Assembly: GCA_019359315.1 (NCBI GenBank)
Contig: JAHHHO010000037.1
Location: forward strand, 1-54,962
Length of the DNA stretch: 54,962 nucleotides
Reading direction: 5' to 3'
DNA from: Myxacorys californica WJT36-NPBG1
GTDB lineage: Bacteria > Cyanobacteriota > Cyanobacteriia > Leptolyngbyales > Leptolyngbyaceae
Shown one piece after another: positions 1 through 9,602 of the stretch. Positions within the stretch are counted from its first letter, which is position 1. Each line of letters starts with the position of its first letter. The translations under genes were made by a program, and so were the position numbers. A model generated the notes under the pieces. It saw only the letters and a program-made list of their open reading frames with translations, made no database searches and was not told where the DNA came from.

Positions 1-126
1 AGCGCGCAAAACCATTTGCTTCTCCAAGTCCGAGTGGCTGCATGACGTGGTCATTGGACTATTCATCAATCGATTCGAGTTCGGGCTGTCGGTTTAGCTA
101 CCTTTCCCCAGGTCTAGAACACAACC
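1..126 (+). mobile_element. 3' end of an IS1-family insertion sequence
   Basis: The window opens inside the last part of an IS1-type transposase reading frame, which stops at 97. About 12 bases later, the segment 110-126 reads AGGTCTAGAACACAACC, whose reverse complement starts GGTTGTGTT. I take this as the likely right terminal repeat. The left end lies outside the window, so neither completeness nor target duplication can be judged. The family is inferred from the C-terminal protein sequence; the terminal repeat is inferred from position only. Confidence 0.5.
2..97 (+). CDS. IS1-family transposase, C-terminal part (partial)
   Basis: An open frame enters from the left edge and ends at TAG 95-97. 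It encodes 31 residues that begin ARKTICFSKS and include the stretch LHDVVIGLFINRFEF. This is the pattern I know from the C-terminus of cyanobacterial IS1-type (InsB-like) transposases: a basic segment, then FSKS, then HD.VIG. Only the tail is visible, so whether the gene is intact cannot be told. It would catalyse cut-and-paste movement of its own element using a DDE active site located upstream of the window. Confidence 0.6.
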   Translation, partial: ARKTICFSKSEWLHDVVIGLFINRFEFGLSV

Positions 127-229
127 AAAAGAGAGATGAGCCGTGTCGTTCCGTTTCCTGAGAGATCAACGTCGATAGGGTTTTACGCGCAATCGATAAA
201 AGCCTTGTTCAATACAAAATGTTCAATGT

Positions 230-258
230 AAAAAAAAAGACGCTTCAATGAAGCGTCT
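230..258 (-). terminator. Rho-independent terminator of the gmd-fcl operon
   Basis: Arms 238-245 (AGACGCTT) and 251-258 (AAGCGTCT) are perfectly complementary around a 5-base loop. A run of A at 230-238 gives a U tract on the minus strand. It sits 30 bases past the fcl stop, so it should end the minus-strand polysaccharide transcript. Confidence 0.9.
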
Positions 259-287
259 CCGTTAACGAAACTTACGATTAATGGAAC

Positions 288-2361
<2,074 letters not shown>

Positions 2362-2724
2362 GCTTTAATTTTCCTCACCTGCAACTACACAAAAAGTCCG
2401 ATCGCTAGCAGTAGAGCGATAACAAACCATATTTTCGCTTTATGTTACGCTAATCTACCTTGAAAGTTCTGTACCTAGTAATCCCACGGGTAGATAGGCA
2501 ATTAACATCAAGTCAGCGTGATCTACTTATAACCTTGTGTAAAGACGCTTTAGCCACTTTAACTAAATCTACAGACTGCTAAGTGGCTACTCTACGATCA
2601 ATTTTCTGAAAATGGCTGTTAAAGCAGATCGCACCACACTGAACTCTGAATAACTTGTATACGACTAATAGTTTCATCTCTTTCTATGGTGATCCGGATT
2701 ACTTGAAGAATTTAAAGCGCGAAA

Positions 2725-2751
2725 GGGCTTCTGATTGCTTATCAGAAGCCC
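2725..2751 (-). terminator. Hairpin after the sugar transferase gene
   Basis: Perfect 11-bp arms GGGCTTCTGAT (2725-2735) and ATCAGAAGCCC (2741-2751) close a 5-base loop. On the minus strand it is followed by CCCTTTCGCGCTTTAAA, a weak U-rich tail. It lies about 85 bases beyond the stop at 2837 and probably ends that transcript. The rest of 2362-2836 holds no gene I can support; it should contain the gmd promoter, but I see no clear -10/-35 pair. Confidence 0.6.
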
Positions 2752-2836
2752 TGCAGGTTACGAAGCGTAATTTTACAGACTGTAATCCTAGTATTGAATT
2801 CGATCTTCAAAGATCCACGAATTAGAGCTGCGAATT

Positions 2837-3541
2837 TCAATACGCGCCGTTATCTTTTGGAAAAACGACAACACCAATTGTCTTGATGATGATCCACAAA
2901 TCTAACCAAAAGGTTCTGAAGTTGGCGTAGTACAAGTCAATTCTGACGCGCTGCGGGTAGGGAATGTCATTTCGACCCGAGACTTGCCACAATCCAGTAA
3001 TACCGGGGCGAATCGTCAAAATAGCATCGATATGAGTTCCGTATTTCGGCAATTCCTCAACGACCAATGGTCGAGGACCAACAACGCTCATATCACCCAT
3101 CAGCACGTTCCAGAACTGAGGAAACTCATCTAAGCTCGTAATTCTTAATAAATGACCAATCCAAGTAATTCGGGGGTCATATTTTAGCTTGAAGTTGGCT
3201 TCAAATTCTTGGCGCAGATGAGGCGAGGTTCGCAGCATATCCAGCAGCATTTCATCTGCATTCGGAACCATCGTCCTAAATTTGATGCACCCAAACCGCT
3301 TGTAGTTCTTTCCAACTCGTTCTTGAACGTAAAAAATAGAGCCTGATGAACTCAGGACAATAAGCAATGCGATTAGCAGGTAAACCGGGGAAAACAGAAC
3401 TAATACTGTTAATGAAAACAAAATGTCAAACAAGCGTTTGAGAACCTGACTGTCTAGAGCTTCTAGAATCAACGGTCTCACGCTGCGTCTGACAAATGCC
3501 CGAATCACCTTGCCAGAAATGAGTTGGCTTTCGGCAGTCAT
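2837..3541 (-). CDS. Polyprenyl-phosphate sugar-1-phosphate transferase (bacterial sugar transferase family)
   Basis: This enzyme should start glycan repeat-unit assembly by moving a hexose-1-phosphate from a nucleotide sugar to undecaprenyl phosphate at the inner membrane. It is about 234 residues. One hydrophobic segment (LFDILFSLTVLVLF) is followed by the catalytic domain with KFRTM, DEFPQFWNVLMGDMSVVGPR and RPGITGLWQVSGR, the conserved blocks of the WcaJ/WbaP C-terminal domain. The multi-membrane N-terminal half of large WcaJ-type enzymes is absent, so it is the short form. I chose ATG 3541 over the upstream GTG because AAGGAG lies 5 bases before it. It precedes gmd and fcl on the same strand. 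The sugar it uses is not readable from sequence. Confidence 0.88.
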   Translation of the reverse strand: MTAESQLISGKVIRAFVRRSVRPLILEALDSQVLKRLFDILFSLTVLVLFSPVYLLIALLIVLSSSGSIFYVQERVGKNYKRFGCIKFRTMVPNADEMLLDMLRTSPHLRQEFEANFKLKYDPRITWIGHLLRITSLDEFPQFWNVLMGDMSVVGPRPLVVEELPKYGTHIDAILTIRPGITGLWQVSGRNDIPYPQRVRIDLYYANFRTFWLDLWIIIKTIGVVVFPKDNGAY

Positions 3542-3720
3542 CTTACTCCTTACACTTCCACACCACACACACAGTCCTGATCATAAAGCCATAGACTGAT
3601 TACAGACACATTTGCTCCCAATTTGATGGGCAATTTTGCGCAATAAAACCAAAATTTTCAAGAATCGTTAGAAAATTCTGAGCTACTTTGTGGTTTCAGC
3701 GACGCTAGGTGTAGTTTCAG

Positions 3721-4863
3721 CTACGCCAGATTCGATTGGAATTCCTGATAGGCTTGGTCTAAAAAGGTCAGATAGCGCTGTTTGAAGATCGTTGGGTGAA
3801 AGGTTTGAGCGTGCGATCGCGCCTCTTCTGCAACTATTTTCTGCTGACAGTCCTCGAAAGTCTTGACGGCTTCAATAATGGACTGTTCCGTTTGTTCTGA
3901 AAATAAAATTCCGGTGCCGTTCTCACCGTGTTGACGAATATCTTTGACCGTCTCAAGTGTGCCGCCCGCTGCATACGCAATCACAGGCGTTCCGCAGGCT
4001 TGGGCTTCGACAGGGGCGATGCCAAAATCTTCGTAGGCGGCATAGACGAAGGCTTTAGCCTGAGATAAGTAGCGATCGACAACGGCATCGGGTTGCCAGC
4101 CTAAAACTTGAATATTGGATTTTGCAATGCTTTGAATGTGCTTCAATTCAGCGCCACTTCCAATGACTACTAAGGGACGACCGAGTTGATTGAATGCTTG
4201 AACAATTAACGATATTTTCTTATAGCTAACAAGGCGAGAAACGGTAACATAAAAGTCTTGTTTCTGGGCTTGAAAGGGGAAGCGATCGACCGCGACGGGA
4301 GGATAAATCACTTCGGCTGGACGCCTGTAACATCGCCAAATTCGACGGGCTGTATTTTTAGAGTTGGCAATAAAGTAATCGACTCGATGGGCAGATAGCG
4401 CATCCCACTGACGCAACCGATGTAGCAAATAGCGAGTAAATACTCCCGGAATGCCCTGTCCAGCGCGACTGCTACGCAGATACTCAAAGGTCATGTCCCA
4501 GGCGTAGCGCATCGGCGCGTGACAATAGCAGACGTGCAGTTGGTTGGGCGAAGTTAAGACGCCTTTAGCGACGGCGTGGGAGGACGAGAGAATAATGTCG
4601 TACTGGCGCAAATCGAGTTGTTCGATCGCAAGGGGCAGGAAGGGTAAATATTTTTGGACTCCGTTTTTGGCGAAGGGAAACTGCTGTAAGAAGGTTGTGC
4701 CGATGTTGCGCCCGTAGAGATAGCTTTCGGGATTGCTGGACTCGAAATCGATTAAGGCGTAAAGATCAGCATCAATATGCTTGAGAATTTCTTGGACAAC
4801 GAGTTCTGATCCGCCTGTTGCTTTTGGGGTGAGCCATTCGTGGACGAGCGCGTAATTTGTCAC
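3721..4863 (-). CDS. Family 4 glycosyltransferase
   Basis: The 380-residue cytoplasmic or peripheral GT-B enzyme probably adds a sugar to the lipid-linked glycan. The C-terminal nucleotide-sugar half shows VSRLVSYKKISLIVQAF (about 208-224) and the E-x7-E block EDFGIAPVEAQACGTPVIAY near 280, typical of GT4. The N-terminal half has HEWL and CYCHAPMRYAWD, common in mannosyltransferase-like members. The start is GTG 4863; the reading MTNYALVHEWL fits family N-termini. It is the first gene of the minus-strand cluster leading to GDP-fucose synthesis. Donor and acceptor are not predictable. Confidence 0.85.
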   Translation of the reverse strand: MTNYALVHEWLTPKATGGSELVVQEILKHIDADLYALIDFESSNPESYLYGRNIGTTFLQQFPFAKNGVQKYLPFLPLAIEQLDLRQYDIILSSSHAVAKGVLTSPNQLHVCYCHAPMRYAWDMTFEYLRSSRAGQGIPGVFTRYLLHRLRQWDALSAHRVDYFIANSKNTARRIWRCYRRPAEVIYPPVAVDRFPFQAQKQDFYVTVSRLVSYKKISLIVQAFNQLGRPLVVIGSGAELKHIQSIAKSNIQVLGWQPDAVVDRYLSQAKAFVYAAYEDFGIAPVEAQACGTPVIAYAAGGTLETVKDIRQHGENGTGILFSEQTEQSIIEAVKTFEDCQQKIVAEEARSHAQTFHPTIFKQRYLTFLDQAYQEFQSNLA

Positions 4864-4970
4864 GTTGGAAGTACAGCTTGTTAAGGAATCAATTCACACA
4901 TTATCTATTGGATAGACCTTAAGTTCCGTAGAGCATTGAAATACACCTGTATCAACAGCATATATTTGCT

Positions 4971-5831
4971 TTGGGAGCCAGCCGTTTTGTGAGAAATAAT
5001 GCAATTGCGCTGTGGACGATATTAGGGGGATTTTTAGCCGCGATCGCGAGCATTGGACTCTGCGTGTTCACCGAGGGCGCGTTTCTAAATTATCGCGAAG
5101 CGAGCATTAGTGGGTGGCTTGGTGTCTACGTAATCATCGCGTTTGCGCTATTTCTTCTGGGTGCTTATACAGCGGCTTTGAGAATTCAGCAAACGTCAAG
5201 ACGAGAGTTAGAAATTGAGCCGTCCTTTTTAGTCCTGGGTTGCCTGACTGGTTGGCTGGTGGGTAGTTTAATTGGATGGATTTATCCAGTTTCTCCAGCA
5301 AAATCGTTCGCTTTCTATTGGGAAAACTTAGTCGATTTACTACTGCTTAACTTTCCTCTTTCGGTTCTGCTCTCTTTGGTAGGACTTCGGATTGCCTGTC
5401 AATTTAGGCTGATTCAATCCAACTCTGATACAGTCGTTCTTGTGCTGAGAGCACTGGTTCTCGCCGCGATCGCGCTTGCGGTCGTTGCGATCGCTAACAA
5501 TGGGTTTCCTGGCGAAACTGCTCCTGCTGAAGTCCGACAACAATGGGCGAGCCAAGAATTCAGCTATTACGAGCAACAAGTTGTAGATCCAATTAAAACC
5601 TGCAAACCGATTATCGAGCGAGTCGGAGCCGTGAAGTTTGTCGCCCCAACTAAAGGTAAAAATTATGTGTGGTCTGAGCCGGGTAGTCCGAGTCATAGTG
5701 GGGAATTGACCCTAGAAGTAGTCGGTGAGAAAGGCAGCGGTGTAGGTAACTCTACGTTTCATATGGGCACTTCAATCGGGTATGTCCAATTTATTCATCA
5801 AGGCAAAAGCGAACAACTGAAATGTTCTTGA
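4971..5831 (+). CDS. Hypothetical membrane protein
   Basis: I do not recognise this 286-residue protein. It has four probable membrane segments: about 10-35 (ALWTILGGFLAAIASIGLCVF), 48-70, 88-108 and 120-140, with another hydrophobic stretch near 160-178 (ALVLAAIALAVVAIAN). A soluble C-terminal region of roughly 105 residues follows. The region holds a cysteine at PIKTCKPI and ends in LKCS, which could pair in an oxidising compartment. The listed start is TTG; an in-frame GTG at 4989 is an alternative, and no strong ribosome binding site decides. It is divergent from the glycosyltransferase. Function unknown. Confidence 0.6.
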   Translation: MGASRFVRNNAIALWTILGGFLAAIASIGLCVFTEGAFLNYREASISGWLGVYVIIAFALFLLGAYTAALRIQQTSRRELEIEPSFLVLGCLTGWLVGSLIGWIYPVSPAKSFAFYWENLVDLLLLNFPLSVLLSLVGLRIACQFRLIQSNSDTVVLVLRALVLAAIALAVVAIANNGFPGETAPAEVRQQWASQEFSYYEQQVVDPIKTCKPIIERVGAVKFVAPTKGKNYVWSEPGSPSHSGELTLEVVGEKGSGVGNSTFHMGTSIGYVQFIHQGKSEQLKCS

Positions 5832-5863
5832 TCAAGCAATAGACTTGCTTTGAATATGAATCG

Positions 5864-5952
5864 CCCTCACCCCCAACCCTTTTCCCGTGAGAAAAGGGAG
5901 CTAGAGGTCTTTATCTTGTTCCCTCTCCTGCGGGAGAGGGCTAGGGTGAGGG
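5864..5952. repeat. Palindromic REP-like intergenic element
   Basis: Outer arms CCCTCACCC (5864-5872) and GGGTGAGGG (5944-5952) enclose two further hairpins, CTTTTC/GAGAAAAG and CCCTCTC/GGAGAGGG. The structure is of the kind found as dispersed REP-like elements between genes in many bacteria. It could also stop transcription from the upstream membrane-protein gene. Confidence 0.55.
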
Positions 5953-6035
5953 CAAATTCAGCGGTTTATCCCTAGATTTAGCAGTGCTGAAGATTTAATA
6001 TCGTTGCTCAATGTCTAAGCTTTATCAGCCAACCT

Positions 6036-6434
6036 CAAACCTTCGTCGTTGATGCTCAAACGTTCAGCGTTGATGCTCAAACGTTCAGCGTTGATGCTCA
6101 AACATTCACCAGCCCACCTCAGACATTCATGCGTGAATGTTTCAGTTACCTCAGCCCATCTCAGACATTCGGCGTTGATGCTCAAACATTCGCCAGCCCA
6201 CCTCAGACATTCATGCGTGAATGTTTAAGCTACCTCAGCCCACCTCAAACATTCAGCGTTGATACTCAAACATTCACCAGCCCGCCTCAAACATTCATGC
6301 GCGATGTTTCAACATTCAACACTGAACCTTAGATATTCGGCGTTGATGCTCAAACATTCATCCGCCCACTTCAGATCATCGAAGACGAAGAGCAAATCGT
6401 TGCTGCTAAAACCTTCAACACAGTTCCTCCCTCT
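6036..6434. repeat. Tandem array of 21-bp repeats
   Basis: Sixteen consecutive 21-base units can be laid out from 6036 to 6371, followed by degenerate copies to about 6434. Typical units are CAAACATTCAGCGTTGATGC+T and CAGACATTCATGCGTGAATG+T. A four-unit (84-base) higher-order period is visible twice. Two units contain the perfect hairpin ACATTCA-TGCG-TGAATGT (6123-6140, 6207-6224). Because 21 is a multiple of three, open frames run through it without being genes. It lies directly after the znuB stop codon. Confidence 0.85.
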
Positions 6435-6458
6435 CTTCACAGCACGCTCAATGCAGGT

Positions 6459-7286
6459 CTAGAGCTTAATCCAAGAGGCGGTTAATTTCGTGAATCCAAA
6501 GACGAGCAGAAACAGACAGAACTGAACGAGAACGATACTAGGACCAGACGGAAAATTGAGCGATCCAGAGACGATCATGCCAATCACACTGCTAAAAGCT
6601 CCGATCGCAACCGACCCGATTAGATAAGGCTTAAATTGATGGCTCAGGAGTTTCGCCGTTGATGCTGGAATCACTAAAAAGGCGTTGACCAGCAGAATTC
6701 CAACCGCTTTAATCGCAACCGCAACGGTGAGAGACAGCAAGACCACGAATAGATAGCGGTGAAACTGCACCGAAACGCCCTGCACCTTAGCAACCGCTTG
6801 ATTCAAGGTCAAGAGAATCTGTTGTCGCAAGGTGGCGAGCAGAATCGAGACACTCAGAATTAATAGTAGAAATGTCAGTCCAATGTCGGTCAAGTTGACC
6901 GCAAGAATGTCCCCAAACAGAACGCCCATGAGGTTGCCGCGATAACCTTTGATAAAGCTCGCGAGAATCACCCCGATCGCCAGCGCTCCCGACAAGACAA
7001 TATTGAGAATGCTATCGCTCCATAAATCCGTCTGGTCAATGAGATAGAGAACGGCAACGCCAAACAATAACGTGAACGGTAATAACGTCCAAGTCGGCTC
7101 AACCTGAAGCAAAACGCCCATCGCAATTCCAACTAAAGCGGCGTGCCCAACAGCATGACTGAAGAACGACAACTGCCGCAGCGCCACGAAACTGCCTAAA
7201 AAACCGCAAAGCAACCCCATGAGAACGCCTGCCGCGATCGCACGCTGCATAAACGGGTAGTGCAGAAGAGTTAGAAAATCTTGCAT
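6459..7286 (-). CDS. znuB: Zinc/manganese-type ABC transporter permease
   Basis: The 275-residue inner-membrane permease of the ABC-3 family forms the channel for divalent metal import. About eight hydrophobic segments are spread evenly through it. The family features SFFSHAVGHAALVGIAMG (about 40-57) and LLVNAFLVIPASTAKLL (near 200) are clear. It starts 13 bases after the znuC stop and is the last gene of a znuA-znuC-znuB operon. Zinc is preferred to manganese because the binding-protein gene upstream has a charged His/Glu loop and paired inverted repeats like a Zur target. Confidence 0.9.
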   Translation of the reverse strand: MQDFLTLLHYPFMQRAIAAGVLMGLLCGFLGSFVALRQLSFFSHAVGHAALVGIAMGVLLQVEPTWTLLPFTLLFGVAVLYLIDQTDLWSDSILNIVLSGALAIGVILASFIKGYRGNLMGVLFGDILAVNLTDIGLTFLLLILSVSILLATLRQQILLTLNQAVAKVQGVSVQFHRYLFVVLLSLTVAVAIKAVGILLVNAFLVIPASTAKLLSHQFKPYLIGSVAIGAFSSVIGMIVSGSLNFPSGPSIVLVQFCLFLLVFGFTKLTASWIKL

Positions 7287-7299
7287 CTCGCAGAGCGAC

Positions 7300-8082
7300 T
7301 CAGTGGTGGTGGTGATATCGACTAAAAGCGGGGCCGTAGGTTTGCAGAAGATTTTGGGGAGATAATGCCGCTTCAGGCTGACCAGAGCAAACTAGCGATC
7401 GATTCAAACACAATACCTGATCGCAATGCCGCCCGACCATCTCCAAATCATGAGACACCTGAAGCACCGTCCAGCTCTCCTCGCGGCGGAGTTCGTCGAG
7501 CAAGGTATAAAAATCGGCTTCTCCTTGCACATCAACTTCGGCAAAGGCTTCATCTAAGATCAACAACCTTCGAGGCACAACCAGACAGTAGGCCAGCAGA
7601 ACCCGCTTCAGTTCACCCCCGCTCAACGTTCCGATCGCTTGATGGCGTAAGTGAGCCGCATTCACCCGTTGGAGTGCTTGCGTAATGGCCGCATTCCGAC
7701 TCATGCCCCGCTCAGTTTTGACCCAGCCCAACTGAACTAACTCCGTCACAGAAATTGGAAAACCGCGATCGAAGATAAAGTTCTGCGGCATGTAACCAAT
7801 GTCATGGCGCAGCGTTCCCAACTTGCGAATCGGACGCCCAAAAATTTGCACAGAGCCAGTCGTGCGAGGAATCAGATCCAAAATGGCCTGCACCAAAGTG
7901 CTTTTACCAGAGCCGTTCGGGCCGACGATCGCACTGGAGGTTCCGGGCATCAGTTCAAAGGAGACATTTTCGACCGCAGCATACCGTCCTCGATGCACGG
8001 TCAATCCGTCAATTTTGATAACGGGGATAGAGGCGTCAAATTGGGGGGGGATATCCGGGGTCATTGCTGAATGAGTGATCAC
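7300..8082 (-). CDS. znuC: Zinc ABC transporter ATP-binding protein
   Basis: The 260-residue ATPase powers metal import. It shows Walker A GPNGSGKST near residue 54, the Q loop YMPQNFIFDRGFP, the signature LSGGELKRVLLAY, Walker B RLLILDEAFAEVD and the H-loop VSHDLEMV. The C-terminus ends in four consecutive histidines, which may bind zinc. The GTG start overlaps the znuA stop by four bases (GTGA), so translation is coupled. An in-frame ATG six codons on is an alternative start. Confidence 0.92.
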   Translation of the reverse strand: MITHSAMTPDIPPQFDASIPVIKIDGLTVHRGRYAAVENVSFELMPGTSSAIVGPNGSGKSTLVQAILDLIPRTTGSVQIFGRPIRKLGTLRHDIGYMPQNFIFDRGFPISVTELVQLGWVKTERGMSRNAAITQALQRVNAAHLRHQAIGTLSGGELKRVLLAYCLVVPRRLLILDEAFAEVDVQGEADFYTLLDELRREESWTVLQVSHDLEMVGRHCDQVLCLNRSLVCSGQPEAALSPQNLLQTYGPAFSRYHHHH

Positions 8083-9179
8083 TGAAAGGCAGCTTTTAGA
8101 GATTGTAGGTTTGCGTTCATTGCTGTGAAATAATACTGCGGATCGGTTTGTCCGGCTTCAAGAGAATCGAGGGGACGCAGCGTTAGATTCAAGTCTTGAG
8201 AGAGACTGCTTAACAGCTTGTTGTCAACGCCCGGTTCACTCAGCAATGCCTTCGCCTTGAACTGCTTCACCGAATTGACGGTACGTTTTACATTTTCTGG
8301 AGAAAGCTGATCTTCAGGAATCTCGACCACAGCAACTTGCTTGAGGTCATAGCGTTTAGCAAGATACGGAAAGGCATCGTGGAACGTGATGAAGGTGCGA
8401 TCGCGGTAAGCGTTCAATTCTTTCTCGTAAGTCTGATTCAGCGTATCAAGCTGCTGAAGATAAGCCGTAGCATTCGCTTGATAGATCGCTTTGTTCGCCG
8501 GATCAGCCGCAACTAGCCCATCTCGAATGTTCTCAACCTGCTTTTTCGCTAGAACGGGATCAAGCCAGACATGGGGATTTCCCGCTTCGTGTTCGTGATT
8601 TTCCTTGCCCTCTTTCGAGTGAACGACTTCGGAGATTTCATCGATAGCATTGATGCCAGTCGAAGCATCAATCACTTTCAGATTCGGATTTTCAGCACTT
8701 TTAATCGTGCCCTCTAAAAATTCCTCAATACCCAACCCATTCTTGACAATCAAATCCGTTTGAGCCAGCGCTCTCACGTCATCCGGCGTCGATTGATATT
8801 CGTGAACTTCCGTCCCCGGTTTGACCAAAATATCGACCTGTGCCGCATCGCCTGCTACCGCTTTGGTGAAGAGATACACGGGCAAGAACGTAGCTGTTAC
8901 TCGCAGCTTTTGGTTTTGTTGAGCGGGGCGGGCAGACTGAGGTGCAGTTCCGCTGGCTTGAGGAGGAGCAGGCTGACTACACCCGACAACGGTGCCCATC
9001 AGCAACGCCGCGCCTAGCGCCAAAGGTGCAAGCTCCGAAGGACATAGCACCTTGTGCAACTCCAAAGGAATCGCCATCCGCTGAAAGCGCTCCTCTAGCC
9101 TCCCTGCAAACTGTTCTGAATTAGGCTCCGTCACGCTCTGGCGGGAACCATGAAGCCATCTGCGGATGATTCTTTCCAT
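8079..9179 (-). CDS. znuA: Zinc-binding lipoprotein of the ZnuABC transporter
   Basis: The 366-residue periplasmic metal-binding protein (cluster A-I) captures zinc and delivers it to ZnuB. A lipobox-like VVGC sits at about residue 67, preceded by a hydrophobic stretch. Mature-domain motifs include TEVHEYQSTPDD (metal ligand His), the acidic His loop KEGKENHEHEAGNPHVWLDP and FHDAFPYLAKRY. The first about 34 residues before MAIPLEL are an unusual charged extension; ATG near 9077 would give an ordinary signal peptide. That second start lies inside a copy of a dispersed repeat (9054-9075). The operator pair at 9201-9240 is 21 bases upstream of ATG 9179. Product is certain; the start is not. Confidence 0.9.
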   Translation of the reverse strand: MERIIRRWLHGSRQSVTEPNSEQFAGRLEERFQRMAIPLELHKVLCPSELAPLALGAALLMGTVVGCSQPAPPQASGTAPQSARPAQQNQKLRVTATFLPVYLFTKAVAGDAAQVDILVKPGTEVHEYQSTPDDVRALAQTDLIVKNGLGIEEFLEGTIKSAENPNLKVIDASTGINAIDEISEVVHSKEGKENHEHEAGNPHVWLDPVLAKKQVENIRDGLVAADPANKAIYQANATAYLQQLDTLNQTYEKELNAYRDRTFITFHDAFPYLAKRYDLKQVAVVEIPEDQLSPENVKRTVNSVKQFKAKALLSEPGVDNKLLSSLSQDLNLTLRPLDSLEAGQTDPQYYFTAMNANLQSLKAAFQ

Positions 9180-9200
9180 AACGCTGAACCAAACAAAATG

Positions 9201-9240
9201 AGAATGGTTATAATTCTATGATGAGAATGAGTTTTATTCT
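9201..9240. promoter_or_regulatory. Paired inverted-repeat operator, probable Zur sites
   Basis: Two 17-base palindromes with identical arms, AGAAT-N7-ATTCT, occur at 9201-9217 and 9224-9240, with centres 23 bases apart. They lie immediately before the znuA start. AT-rich dyads of the TGATAATNNTTATCA sort near znu genes are typical targets of Fur-family repressors. That they bind Zur is inference from gene context. Confidence 0.65.
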
Positions 9241-9377
9241 ATCGAATATGCTCACAGCGAGCGCCGATCTTTTAGGAGAAGATTCAATCTCTAAGTCTGC
9301 CTTGTATCGAAGGCGATCTAGCGCAATTAAAAGCCGTCATTGTTCGATTGAATACAGTCATTCAGGCTATTTATTGA

Positions 9378-9412
9378 TAAAAATAAAAAAGCCACCCAAT
9401 TTCAGGTGGCTT
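9378..9412 (-). terminator. Rho-independent terminator on the minus strand
   Basis: Perfect arms AAGCCACC (9389-9396) and GGTGGCTT (9405-9412) with an 8-base loop are followed on the minus strand by a run of U from AAATAAAAAA. It is about 190 bases after the rqcH stop and could end that transcript or a separate short RNA starting between 9420 and 9600. On the plus side 9241-9377 holds nothing I can support. Confidence 0.85.
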
Positions 9413-9602
9413 CAGAATCAACCTATTGTCGTTTTACATTGGAGAAAACCTTGCTGCTCGTTCCCACACTTGCAGAGGTTCCATTATGATTAATCCCTCT
9501 TGGTAAAACATTGTAACAACAAACACAAATTTTCTGTTATGAAAATTCATCCTTTTTGCTATATGTCTTTCTAATGGCAGAAGCGAAATTTGACAAGATT
9601 GA

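Noticed and set aside
6036-6434. CRISPR array
   Set aside because: Units are contiguous 21-base tandems with no unique spacers, and no cas gene is present.
6129-6462. Two 67-codon frames over the 21-bp array
   Set aside because: A 21-base period keeps frames open without selection; the residues simply repeat the DNA unit.
9218-9493. 91-codon plus-strand frame before rqcH
   Set aside because: It starts inside the znuA operator, runs through a terminator hairpin and has no ribosome site or recognisable protein pattern.
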